Source: JADFDG01 sp965232985 (lineage in GTDB: Bacteria; Pseudomonadota; Gammaproteobacteria; Pseudomonadales; JADFDG01). From it: a DNA stretch of 64,000 nt. Shown here one piece after another: positions 1 to 7,274 of the stretch; within the stretch, counting starts at the first letter, position 1, and every line of letters begins with the position of its first letter. Below the pieces are notes generated by a model. That model was not told the origin of the DNA and ran no database searches. It was given only the letters and a program-made list of their open reading frames with translations. The DNA is taken from assembly GCA_965232985.1 (NCBI GenBank), contig CBDDRC010000013.1:1-64000 (forward strand), written 5' to 3'. A program made the position numbers and the translations under genes.

Positions 1-416
1 TGCGCACGCTGAAGATGGGAAAGCCAGAAGGCCTGGCGAGATGGCGTAACTGATTTGGGCATGAGCGCTTCTCCGGAAGAAAAAGCGCAGCGTCATCAAA
101 TCGGGAAAGCGCTACAAGATGGCGTTCGTGGATCGCTTACGGATATTCACGACAGATTCAGGAAATCTGACGTCTACAGGCGGCCACTTTCGTCCAATTA
201 CACAAAACACTTCGAAGGAAAATGCGACTTGATGTTATCTGAGGGCGTAGCCGACTGCAGATGCCGGAATTTCACGGAATATATCTTCATCCTGCGGCAC
301 GCCGGAACGTCACCCGGCGCACCGCCTTCACCCCGTCTCGGAGACCTGGCGCTTGGCCAGGCCTCCGGACAGGGGATTAGGTTTACGTGCTAACACATGA
401 ATTTTCGGAAGGCGCT
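1..416. other. Left window edge inside the integrated element; no confident gene
   Basis: This stretch lies inside the element that ends at tRNA-Leu. A reading frame enters from the left edge and stops at 51-53. An ATG frame runs from 61 to 393 (about 110 codons). Its first half is lysine- and glutamate-rich and could be protein-like, but its second half is rich in Gly, Pro and Ala and looks like non-coding read-through, and no family is recognised. A short palindrome, CTGGC-N5-GCCAG, lies at 346-360. I therefore call no gene here; a small unknown protein starting at 61 remains possible. Confidence 0.4.
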
Positions 417-641
417 TTATTCCCCTTCCGACCGCGGAAGGTTATTGCCCTTCTTTGCTTTCGCGTCGCGCTCATTGATGCGCGCCTGGACCCAGGCATC
501 GACTTCGTCGGACACCCAGCCCACAGCCCTGTCGCCAAGAGGTACGGGCTTCGGGAAGGTCCCGAGAGCCATGTACTTGTAGACGGAAGAACGACCGAGC
601 CCGGTCTTATCGCTGACTTGTTCAAGACGGATGAGTTTCAT
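417..641 (-). CDS. AlpA-family transcriptional regulator / excisionase-like protein
   Basis: A 74-residue protein of the AlpA/MerR-like winged-helix family, DNA-binding proteins of prophages, satellites and genomic islands that activate integrase genes or act as excisionases. Diagnostic features are the start MKLIRLEQVSDKTGLGRSSV (helix-turn-helix, residues 1-20) followed by YKYMALGTFPKPVPLG and a WVSDEVDAWV segment, the usual AlpA order. An upstream in-frame start exists, but the ATG at 641 has a GAGGG Shine-Dalgarno seven bases before it and matches the family's N-terminus. The short gap to the next gene carries the palindrome CGTCA-N8-TGACG (683-700), a possible operator. The gene marks the region as a mobile element; no integrase is visible in the window. 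Confidence 0.85.
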   Translation of the reverse strand: MKLIRLEQVSDKTGLGRSSVYKYMALGTFPKPVPLGDRAVGWVSDEVDAWVQARINERDAKAKKGNNLPRSEGE

Positions 642-682
642 GGGACACCCTCGTTGCAATCACTCATGTGATAGGGGATGTC

Positions 683-700
683 CGTCAAAATTTACTGACG
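683..700. promoter_or_regulatory. Inverted repeat CGTCA-N8-TGACG upstream of the AlpA-like gene
   Basis: A perfect 5-bp inverted repeat with an AT-rich 8-base centre sits 42 bases upstream of the AlpA-like start codon. Position and symmetry suggest an operator for the AlpA-like protein or another element-encoded regulator. This is inference only; five-base arms occur by chance fairly often. Confidence 0.25.
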
Positions 701-719
701 ACCTCCAAGGTCCGCCCAA

Positions 720-2285
720 TTACACATGGCTGATCAAACCACTCGTGTTGAGCTTGGCGCGCGACATTCGTGCGCGGTCCTTTCGCGAGCGCGTGCGCAA
801 GCCCCACTGACACTGCTCATCGAACGTGTACTCCGACTCCGTCAACCTCCCGTCAGGCCATACCCGGTTCCGGAGCTTTCCAAATTCAGGGCGCACGCAG
901 AACGCGTTGCCGCTCATGCTTGAAGCCACTTTCGGAGAGGCAAGAACTGCAAAGTACGCAGCGCCACCAGCTTCCGTGGCGGGCAGCAGGAGGTAGTTCA
1001 TCTTCTCGGGCTTTGGACATGGCGCCATAGTCGAAGGCAGGGAGATCTTGTTAATGGTGTGCCTGATCGTTTCAGCCAGCCGCAAAGACACCACATAGAC
1101 AACTTCCACTAGTACACGGTATCGCTTCAGCGCATCTTCGCCGGGCCAGCCCTTGCGATAGATGCGAGCTGGTACCAGGTCCCTGACGATCCGGGCCTTA
1201 AGCGCATAGTCCGGCTCCATCAACAGTTCGTCCTGCGCCGAGAACAGGAGCGACCACCGGGTAGACAGAAAGTAGGACGCATAGGTCTCAATTCGAAACT
1301 GCAGATAGGCAGCGAGACCGGGCGACCCCCTTCCGTCCAGAAAGTCTGCGACTTGCTGCATCACCCCAAACCTATGCAGGTCGGGCGGACTTGGGGTTGC
1401 GCCCCACGGCGGCATCCGGATGGAAAAGTTCAGCTCCAGTAGAGGCCATCGATTGGCCACGGCATAGAGCTGGGGACCTTCCCTATCCGGGATCGGTTGC
1501 CCTTCGTGCACTGCTGCCTCCAACAAGTACAAGACGCCCTCTGCGCGCCCGCTCCCATAGGCTGAGTGCTGAAGATTCAGGACGTACGCACTTGGCACCT
1601 TGCCCAGTAACTTGTCGCCGGTGACCCCGTTTACGACGGAGCGGATAAGGCCAAGCCCCACCAGCTTCTCTACCTGAGTGGCCAGACGCCCCTTGGCCAA
1701 CCCGGCCAAGGCGGCGAGCTCAGTCCCGCCGATACCCTGGACGACACCCATGCGGTCTGCGTGTGCCAGGAGCACCAGGAGAAGCATCCGGTTCGCGCTG
1801 CTCAGCGTCGCGCCCGCCCCCTGTCTGCTAGGCCGCGAAGGGGTCGACTTCAAGGTGCTTGCGGCAGCCACATTCGCCGAGTCGTCATCTGGCAGTTCAT
1901 CCATGTCGCCCTCCTCTGAGGCCGGCACCTGGCGCACCTGCTCCATCAGCAGGAGCTCTATCAGCGACGAATGCGGTGGAGCCTCTGGAGGGCACTTCCT
2001 CTTCAACGACTCGATGGCTTCAGGCATGACCTCGTACTCGTAGGCAGGTCGCCCCCTGCCATCCACCACCGGCCTGCGCACGACCAAGCCAGCCACAGCC
2101 AGCTCCGAGGTCGCCCTCGAAATGACGTTGAGCGCGATGCCAAAGCGACGCGCCAGATCTCTCGTCGTTGCCCGAACGGGACCATCACCGCTGACCACGA
2201 CGAAGCGCAACAGCAATAGTTTCGCCTCTGGTCCAATGGCACCAGTTATGTTAACGAGTATCTTATTGGCCAGATCATTATTCAT
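720..2285 (-). CDS. Uncharacterised 521-residue element protein with winged-helix-like segments
   Basis: I do not recognise a named family. Two separate stretches read like winged-helix DNA-binding domains: residues about 20-90 (RATTRDLARRFGIALNVISR followed by ELAVAGLVVRRPVVDGRGRP, a helix-turn-helix plus wing) and residues about 165-235 (a similar ELAALAGLAKGRLATQVEKL helix pair with a LGLIRSVVNG wing). A serine/proline-rich low-complexity linker (about 120-160) separates them. The C-terminal half (about 250-521) is a mixed segment with no motif I can name. The ATG at 2285 opens onto an AT-rich 226-base region shared with the divergent gene at 2512. Proteins of this layout beside AlpA in tRNA-linked elements may control or replicate the element, but that is inference. 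The reading frame is intact. Confidence 0.7.
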   Translation of the reverse strand: MNNDLANKILVNITGAIGPEAKLLLLRFVVVSGDGPVRATTRDLARRFGIALNVISRATSELAVAGLVVRRPVVDGRGRPAYEYEVMPEAIESLKRKCPPEAPPHSSLIELLLMEQVRQVPASEEGDMDELPDDDSANVAAASTLKSTPSRPSRQGAGATLSSANRMLLLVLLAHADRMGVVQGIGGTELAALAGLAKGRLATQVEKLVGLGLIRSVVNGVTGDKLLGKVPSAYVLNLQHSAYGSGRAEGVLYLLEAAVHEGQPIPDREGPQLYAVANRWPLLELNFSIRMPPWGATPSPPDLHRFGVMQQVADFLDGRGSPGLAAYLQFRIETYASYFLSTRWSLLFSAQDELLMEPDYALKARIVRDLVPARIYRKGWPGEDALKRYRVLVEVVYVVSLRLAETIRHTINKISLPSTMAPCPKPEKMNYLLLPATEAGGAAYFAVLASPKVASSMSGNAFCVRPEFGKLRNRVWPDGRLTESEYTFDEQCQWGLRTRSRKDRARMSRAKLNTSGLISHV

Positions 2286-2511
2286 CTCAGATGCTCTTGC
2301 CTGTATACACGCAGTATATCTGCCATATTACACCCTGTATATATTTGCCTATAAGCGATCATTACCCCGTTCATTTTATGAACGTCATACGGATGTAGAC
2401 GCGTTTATTACCAGTAGTTTTACGGTTATTCACGTGGTCATCGCTTTATTTTTCGGCAATACTCTCGGGGGGAGGGCAGATAGATGCCCGCGTGTTTTAT
2501 GGGGGTTTGCC
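2286..2511. promoter_or_regulatory. AT-rich divergent control region with repeats and a palindrome
   Basis: This 226-base gap separates two divergently transcribed element genes and is clearly more AT-rich than its surroundings. It contains CTGTATA at 2301 and again at 2335, a related AGTATAT at 2313, and a perfect hairpin-type palindrome CGTTCAT-TTT-ATGAACG at 2368-2384. A GGGGG ribosome-binding site precedes the ATG at 2512. The arrangement fits a two-way promoter with operators for a winged-helix regulator, or a small replication origin; the sequence alone does not decide between them. Confidence 0.45.
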
Positions 2512-3210
2512 ATGCGAAAGCCGTCGGCAGTCAAGGACTGGTTCAAGAACGACTCCGCCCAACTTGCCTGGGCGAACGATTACTGGAGGAACAAGTCGCG
2601 ATTCGAGTTGGCCGCCGGAATGACGGTATATGAGGCGGCGGTGAGGATTCTGGAACGGCTACAGACAACCCCTGATGGGCGGGAGTTGCTGGGCAAGATG
2701 CGCCGGGCCTGGAACAGCCACGCATCGAAAGAGCGTGGCCAGAGGAGGACGTTCAGCTTTGTGCTCCCCACGAGGAGCGAAGCCCGCTTGCGGGACCTGT
2801 CCAGGAAGCGCGCCAAGAGTGCGACCTTGGAGGAATTGATCGACCTGGCGTATGACTACGAAAGGCGGATGGGGGACGTGCGGCGGGCGGAAATCGAGGC
2901 TGCAAAAAAGGCAGTTAGGGAAGCAGCCCCAAAGCGCTTTAGCCCCACGGCCGAGGAGTTGGCACTCAAAGCCAAGTTGGCCGATCTTGAGGCCACCCAC
3001 AGGGAGCTGGAAAGCGCTTCGGTGCACCTACTGCAGGAGAACTGCCAGCTACGAGTGCTGCTTCAGGAAGCCGACGTGAACCCTGACAAGCGCCTGAACG
3101 CAGAGCAGCAGACCAAGGCTGAACAGGAGTATCAAAACAGGGCGAGTTACCTGAAGCGAGACATTGCCGCCAGGGCGAAGCGCCCACGGAACACCCCGCC
3201 CTCTACTTGA
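2512..3210 (+). CDS. Uncharacterised coiled-coil protein of the integrated element
   Basis: A 232-residue protein of no family I recognise. The chosen ATG has GGGGG six bases upstream; a longer frame runs back to 2122 but overlaps the divergent gene and crosses the AT-rich control region, so it is rejected. Residues about 1-100 are basic and tryptophan-rich (WFKNDSAQLAWANDYWRNKS). Residues about 100-140 contain arginine-rich segments, and about 150-205 form a likely coiled coil (EELALKAKLADLEATHRELE, then a leucine-rich heptad-like stretch). The C-terminus is basic. The composition suggests a nucleic-acid-associated or partner-binding protein, loosely like KfrA-type plasmid coiled coils, but no motif proves that. 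It is the last gene before the tRNA-Leu boundary. Confidence 0.65.
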   Translation: MRKPSAVKDWFKNDSAQLAWANDYWRNKSRFELAAGMTVYEAAVRILERLQTTPDGRELLGKMRRAWNSHASKERGQRRTFSFVLPTRSEARLRDLSRKRAKSATLEELIDLAYDYERRMGDVRRAEIEAAKKAVREAAPKRFSPTAEELALKAKLADLEATHRELESASVHLLQENCQLRVLLQEADVNPDKRLNAEQQTKAEQEYQNRASYLKRDIAARAKRPRNTPPST

Positions 3211-3494
3211 AGGGGCACACCCTGAGTGTCGCCGCCAAGCTCACGCGCTATGGCACGGCTCGAGGTAGACATTTCACGCGCGCACGTGCGCCAGAACGTC
3301 GTTCACACACGCGGTGAATTATCCAGAACAGCACGCTGAATTCGACGCCGGACATCGCCGCTGCGATCGAATCATTGGGCCCGTCAGGGTTCTTGAATTC
3401 CGCCCAACGGAGACCGAACGGAGACGGAAAGTACGAATTTCGACCAGCACGAATCGCCTCCGTCACCGGAGATTACGTAACCTGTTGATTATAA
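3211..3494. other. Non-coding junction between the integrated element and tRNA-Leu
   Basis: No convincing gene is seen. The stretch ends exactly at the 3' CCA of tRNA-Leu, the usual crossover position of tyrosine-recombinase elements, so an attachment site core should overlap 3495-3520. A tandem 11-base repeat unit beginning AACGGAGAC is found twice at 3406-3427, and a small CTCCG/CGGAG hairpin lies around 3459-3472. Either could be arm-type recombinase sites. The second copy of the tRNA 3' end that would prove the element's other boundary lies outside the window. Confidence 0.45.
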
Positions 3495-3581
3495 TGGTGC
3501 CCGGAGCCGGACTCGAACCGGCATACCCGTAAGGGTGAGGGATTTTAAGTCCCTTGCGTCTACCCGTTTCGCCACCCGGGC
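3495..3581 (-). tRNA. tRNA-Leu (anticodon TAA)
   Basis: An 87-base tRNA with the long variable arm typical of tRNA-Leu, 3' CCA encoded, and anticodon loop CTTAAAA giving TAA. The acceptor stem GCCCGGG pairs with TCCGGGC. It is the third gene of a Gly-Cys-Leu array downstream of pgsA, the same order as E. coli glyW-cysT-leuZ. Its 3' end faces the foreign segment at 1-3494, so it is the probable integration target. Confidence 0.97.
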
Positions 3582-3647
3582 GCAGAAGTTGCGCAACTTG
3601 TCGTATGGCACTTCCGAGATGACTCTGCTGATACAGAGCGTAGTTGG

Positions 3648-3721
3648 TGGAGGCTGAGGTCGGAATTGAACCGGCGTACGCGGAGTTGCAGTCCGCTGCA
3701 TGACCACTCTGCCACCCAGCC
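3648..3721 (-). tRNA. tRNA-Cys (anticodon GCA)
   Basis: A 74-base cloverleaf with 5' GGCTGGG pairing with 3' TCAGCC-T-CCA and anticodon loop CTGCAAC (GCA). It is the middle gene of the Gly-Cys-Leu array. Confidence 0.97.
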
Positions 3722-3766
3722 TTGAAAAGACAGTACGACACGCGGGCAGATGCGCATCGTCCAGAA

Positions 3767-3798
3767 AAAAACCCCGGTACCTGAATGCCGGGGTTTTT
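3767..3798. terminator. Hairpin with A/T flanks between tRNA-Gly and tRNA-Cys
   Basis: Perfect arms CCCCGG/CCGGGG extend into A5 on one side and T5 on the other, with a 10-base loop, so the structure resembles an intrinsic terminator on either strand. It sits between two tRNAs normally transcribed together. It could be a partial terminator or a processing hairpin of the tRNA precursor. Confidence 0.6.
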
Positions 3799-3803
3799 GT
3801 ATT

Positions 3804-3879
<76 letters not shown>

Positions 3880-3958
3880 GAACGGCCTATTCTAGCGGCC
3901 GACCCCAAGGTGTCAAGCAAAGGGATTTTCCGCCTGCGCTGCCGGTTACACGCCGCGC

Positions 3959-4564
3959 TCAACCTGACTCGTCGTTCCGCAGGTGCGGCCATGCCCCGCG
4001 CAGGTAAAGCATCATCGACCAGAGCGTCAAGGCCGTCGCAACGTAAAGCAATACGTAATTGAAAACAAAGAACGGGGTAAAAATGATGCGCCGCTCGGGA
4101 TCGAATTGCGGCTCGAAAGCCAGCAGCAAGGTGATGGCAGTGATCTGCACCACCGTCTTGACCTTGCCGATATAAGACACCGCCACAGCAGTCCGCTTGC
4201 CGATTTCCGCCATCCATTCGCGCAGTGCCGACACGGCAATTTCACGGGAAATGATGACGATGGCCGGCACATCCAGCCATGCCGTACCGTGATATTCGAC
4301 CAGCAGCACCAGCGCCGCTGCCACCATCAACTTGTCGGCTACCGGATCAAGGAAGGCGCCGAAGCGAGTGCTCTGGTTAAGCCGGCGGGCGAGATAGCCA
4401 TCGAGGTAGTCGGTTAACCCGGCGAGCAGGAAAAGCGTGGCAGCAAGCACATTGCCCCACCAAGAATGCAAATAAAAAATGCCGACGAAAAACGGAATCA
4501 GTGCGATTCGCGCCAGGGTCAGCAAGGTAGGAATGTTCAGCGGGGACTGGCGCGCTTGGGTCAT
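3959..4564 (-). CDS. pgsA: CDP-diacylglycerol--glycerol-3-phosphate 3-phosphatidyltransferase
   Basis: An integral inner-membrane enzyme that joins CDP-diacylglycerol and glycerol-3-phosphate to make phosphatidylglycerol phosphate, the committed step to phosphatidylglycerol and cardiolipin. The 201-residue protein has several hydrophobic helices and the complete CDP-alcohol phosphotransferase signature: D52, D55, G56, A59, R60, G69, D73 and D77 with the family's exact spacing. It follows uvrC at a 36-base gap on the same strand and is followed by tRNA-Gly-Cys-Leu, the conserved gammaproteobacterial uvrY-uvrC-pgsA-tRNA order. A TATACT-like -10 lies in the uvrC-pgsA gap, so it may also have its own promoter. 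Confidence 0.95.
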   Translation of the reverse strand: MTQARQSPLNIPTLLTLARIALIPFFVGIFYLHSWWGNVLAATLFLLAGLTDYLDGYLARRLNQSTRFGAFLDPVADKLMVAAALVLLVEYHGTAWLDVPAIVIISREIAVSALREWMAEIGKRTAVAVSYIGKVKTVVQITAITLLLAFEPQFDPERRIIFTPFFVFNYVLLYVATALTLWSMMLYLRGAWPHLRNDESG

Positions 4565-4600
4565 GCGGGAGGTTCTGCGTTGAAGCGCCCAGTATACCGA

Positions 4601-6496
4601 TCAGGACGGGTGTAATGCGCGGTAGATATCGGCGGCGAGGCGATCATCGATCCCCGGGATCCGGGCGAGGTCAGCGGTACTGGCCCGCTCCAGTTGCTGC
4701 CAGCCGCCGAAATGCGTCAGCAGCAAACGCCGCCGTTTTGGGCCGATGCCGCGAATGCCTTCCAGCGGCGACTCATTGCGGGCTTTCGCCCGCCGCGCCC
4801 GGTGGCCGGCAATGGCAAACCGGTGGGCTTCATCGCGAATCTGCTGGATCAGCAGCAGTGCCGGGTGATCCGCCGGCAACACCAGCGCCTGTGCCGCGCC
4901 CGGCAGGTGCAGCGCCTCAAGCCCTGGCTTCCGGGATGGCCCCTTGGCAACCCCAACCAGTTGCACGGCCTCCAGTTGCAGCTCGGCGGCAACGGCTTCA
5001 GCACGCGCCAGTTGCCCGGCGCCGCCGTCGATCAGGACCAGATCGGGCAGCGGCGCCCCTGCTTCCTTGAGGCGCGTGTAACGGCGCCGGAAGGCCTGCT
5101 CCATGGCGGCAAAATCGTCGCCAGGGGTGATGTTCTCAATGTTGAAACGACGGTATTCGCGCTTCACGGCACCCTGGGCATCAAACACCACGCAGGACGC
5201 CACCGTGCCCTCGCCCATTGTGTGGCTGATATCGAAGCACTCGATGCGCGCCGGCTGATCGGGCAACCCAAGTGCAACGGCCAGTGCCTCAAAGCGTTGC
5301 CGCAGGTGCTGCCGGCTGGCGAGGTGCGTCGCCAGCCCCTGCCCGGCATTGACCTGCGCCATTCGCAACCAGGCAGCACGATCACCGCGCACCCTGGCGG
5401 TGAAACGCACCTTGTGGCCGGCGCGCGTACCCAGCACCTCGGCCAGCGCCTCAACTCCGTCGGCTGCGTGCGACAGGATCACCTCGCGCGGCACTTCGCG
5501 GCCGCCACCGTCGGCTTGCGCTGCCTCATCGCCGGCAAGATAGAACTGCGGCAGGAATTCGGTGAGCAACGCCGCGCCGTCGGTGTCGCCCGCTGCATCC
5601 GGAAAATAACCTTTGCTGCCCAACACCCGGCCACCGCGCACGAACAACACCTGGACGCAGGCGCCACCGGGCTTGGCAGCCACCGCAAAAATATCCGCCT
5701 CGCCGCCTTCCTTCGACACGGCTTGGGTTTCCTGCACATGCCGCAGCGCGGCGATGCGATCGCGCAGTATCGCCGCCTGCTCGAATTCAAGTTGTGCGCT
5801 CGCCGCTTCCATCGCCGCGATCAGCTCGGCGCCGATGTCGTCGCTGCGACCCTCGAGAAACATCAGCAGGTGACGCACATCCTGGGCGTAATCCTCCCGC
5901 GTGCGCAAGCCCACGCAAGGCCCGCTGCAACGGTGAATCTGGTACTGCAAACAGGGGCGCGAGCGGTTACGGAAAAAACTGTCATCGCAGGTGCGGATGC
6001 GGAAGATTTTCTCCAGCAGATTCAGCGTATCGCGCACCGCGACCGAGTGTGGAAACGGCCCGAAGTAGCGCCCGGGCGCCTTGCGCGCACCGCGATAAAA
6101 CCCCACGCGCGGGTAATCGTCAGCAGTGGTGACGTGAATGTACGGATAGGATTTATCGTCGCGCAGCAGAATGTTGTAGGGCGGCTTGAGCGACTTGATC
6201 AGTTGTTGCTCAAGCAGCAACGCTTCCGTTTCGGTCGCTGTTACAGTGGTTTCTATCGCCACAACACGCTTGACCAGCGCCGCCGTTTTCAGCGAACCCG
6301 GATCCTTCTGGAAATAACTGCCAAGGCGATTGCGCAAATTGCGCGCCTTGCCGACGTAAAGAACGCGGCCGGCCAGGTCGAGCATGCGGTAGACGCCCGG
6401 CAGGCGGCTGGCAGTACGCAGAAAATCGGCGGCATCGAAAACCGCCGGGGCCACCCCCTCATCCGGGGGCGGCGTCGTCTTGGCGCCGTCAGTCAT
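4601..6496 (-). CDS. uvrC: Excinuclease ABC subunit C
   Basis: The nuclease subunit of UvrABC nucleotide-excision repair, cutting both sides of a lesion marked by UvrA and UvrB. The 631-residue protein has the N-terminal GIY-YIG nuclease (G34-V-Y, YVG at 47-49, R55), a four-cysteine-like cluster near RTCDDSFFRNRSRPCLQYQI, a UVR motif (EQAAILRDRIAALR), the RNase H-like C-terminal nuclease (ECFDISH, LVLIDGGAGQL) and a C-terminal double helix-hairpin-helix (EGIRGIGPKRRRLLLTHFGG). Length and domain order are standard. It starts 15 bases after uvrY stops, so the two are probably co-transcribed, as in E. coli. Confidence 0.97.
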   Translation of the reverse strand: MTDGAKTTPPPDEGVAPAVFDAADFLRTASRLPGVYRMLDLAGRVLYVGKARNLRNRLGSYFQKDPGSLKTAALVKRVVAIETTVTATETEALLLEQQLIKSLKPPYNILLRDDKSYPYIHVTTADDYPRVGFYRGARKAPGRYFGPFPHSVAVRDTLNLLEKIFRIRTCDDSFFRNRSRPCLQYQIHRCSGPCVGLRTREDYAQDVRHLLMFLEGRSDDIGAELIAAMEAASAQLEFEQAAILRDRIAALRHVQETQAVSKEGGEADIFAVAAKPGGACVQVLFVRGGRVLGSKGYFPDAAGDTDGAALLTEFLPQFYLAGDEAAQADGGGREVPREVILSHAADGVEALAEVLGTRAGHKVRFTARVRGDRAAWLRMAQVNAGQGLATHLASRQHLRQRFEALAVALGLPDQPARIECFDISHTMGEGTVASCVVFDAQGAVKREYRRFNIENITPGDDFAAMEQAFRRRYTRLKEAGAPLPDLVLIDGGAGQLARAEAVAAELQLEAVQLVGVAKGPSRKPGLEALHLPGAAQALVLPADHPALLLIQQIRDEAHRFAIAGHRARRAKARNESPLEGIRGIGPKRRRLLLTHFGGWQQLERASTADLARIPGIDDRLAADIYRALHPS

Positions 6497-6511
6497 GCGC
6501 CACGGGAAGCA

Positions 6512-7171
6512 TCAGGACACGCCACTTGCCACGCGCGCATTGACAAGGCCATAACGCACCGCCAGCAAGGTCAATTCGACATCGGAGTTGATCGCGAGCT
6601 TTTCAAAAATCCGATAGCGGTAGCTGTTCACTGTCTTCGGACTAAGGCAAAGCTTGTCGGAAATTTCCTGCACCTTCTGGCAACTGACCACCATGATGCT
6701 GATCTGCAGTTCGCGCTCGGAAAGCTGATCGAACGGCGAGGCATGGTCGTCATTGAACGGCTTGAGTGCCATCTGCTGGGCGATGTCCGAACTGATGTAC
6801 TTTTGCCCGGCGTTGACCACCCGGATCGCCTTGACCATCTCCTGCAGGCTGGCTCCCTTGGTGAGGTAACCGGCGGCACCGGCCTTGAGCAGACGCGAAG
6901 GAAAAGGTTCCTCGTCACAGACGGTGACGGCAATCACCTTGATGGCGTCATCGATGCGCTGGATCTTGCGGGTCGCCTCCATGCCCCCGATGCCAGGCAT
7001 CTGCACATCCATCAGCACCACATCCGGTGCATGCTCGCGCACCATTTTCACCGCTTCTTCACCGCTCGCCGCCTGGCCGACGACACGAATGCCCTCGACA
7101 TCCTCGAGCATACGGCTGATGCCGATACGCACCAGATCGTGGTCATCGACCACCAGTACCTTGATTGCCAT
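6512..7171 (-). CDS. uvrY: Response regulator UvrY/GacA
   Basis: A 219-residue response regulator of the NarL/LuxR class, the partner of the BarA/GacS kinase. In known systems it activates the small RNAs that titrate CsrA. The receiver domain carries the acidic pair D9-D10 and phospho-acceptor D55 (LMDVQMPG) with a later YLTKG lysine. The C-terminal LuxR-type HTH contains ELQISIMVVSCQKVQEISDK and LSPKTVNSYRYRIFEKL. The identification rests on the very close GacA/UvrY-like sequence and on its place directly upstream of uvrC. CsrA, the end target of this circuit, is encoded at 31558 in the same window. Confidence 0.93.
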   Translation of the reverse strand: MAIKVLVVDDHDLVRIGISRMLEDVEGIRVVGQAASGEEAVKMVREHAPDVVLMDVQMPGIGGMEATRKIQRIDDAIKVIAVTVCDEEPFPSRLLKAGAAGYLTKGASLQEMVKAIRVVNAGQKYISSDIAQQMALKPFNDDHASPFDQLSERELQISIMVVSCQKVQEISDKLCLSPKTVNSYRYRIFEKLAINSDVELTLLAVRYGLVNARVASGVS

Positions 7172-7274
7172 TTGCCTGCTCCCAGCGTCCTGTCCGGATT
7201 ATTGATGTGCTCGCCACTTTGATTACGCAGCGGCACGCAAAGATAGTCACGACAGCAATGCCCGCAAAGCCGCT

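Noticed and set aside
3..53. Reading frame entering from the left edge and stopping at 51-53
   Set aside because: Only about 17 codons are visible; too short to judge coding or family.
387..671. Plus-strand frame opposite the AlpA-like gene
   Set aside because: It is antisense to a clear AlpA-family protein, and its composition is not protein-like.
2122..2511. N-terminal extension of the coiled-coil protein gene
   Set aside because: It overlaps the divergent gene and the AT-rich control region; the ATG at 2512 has a good ribosome-binding site.
4694..7222. Very long plus-strand frame of 842 codons
   Set aside because: It is the reverse-complement shadow of uvrC and uvrY, caused by GC-rich codon bias; its His/Gln/Arg-rich product matches nothing.
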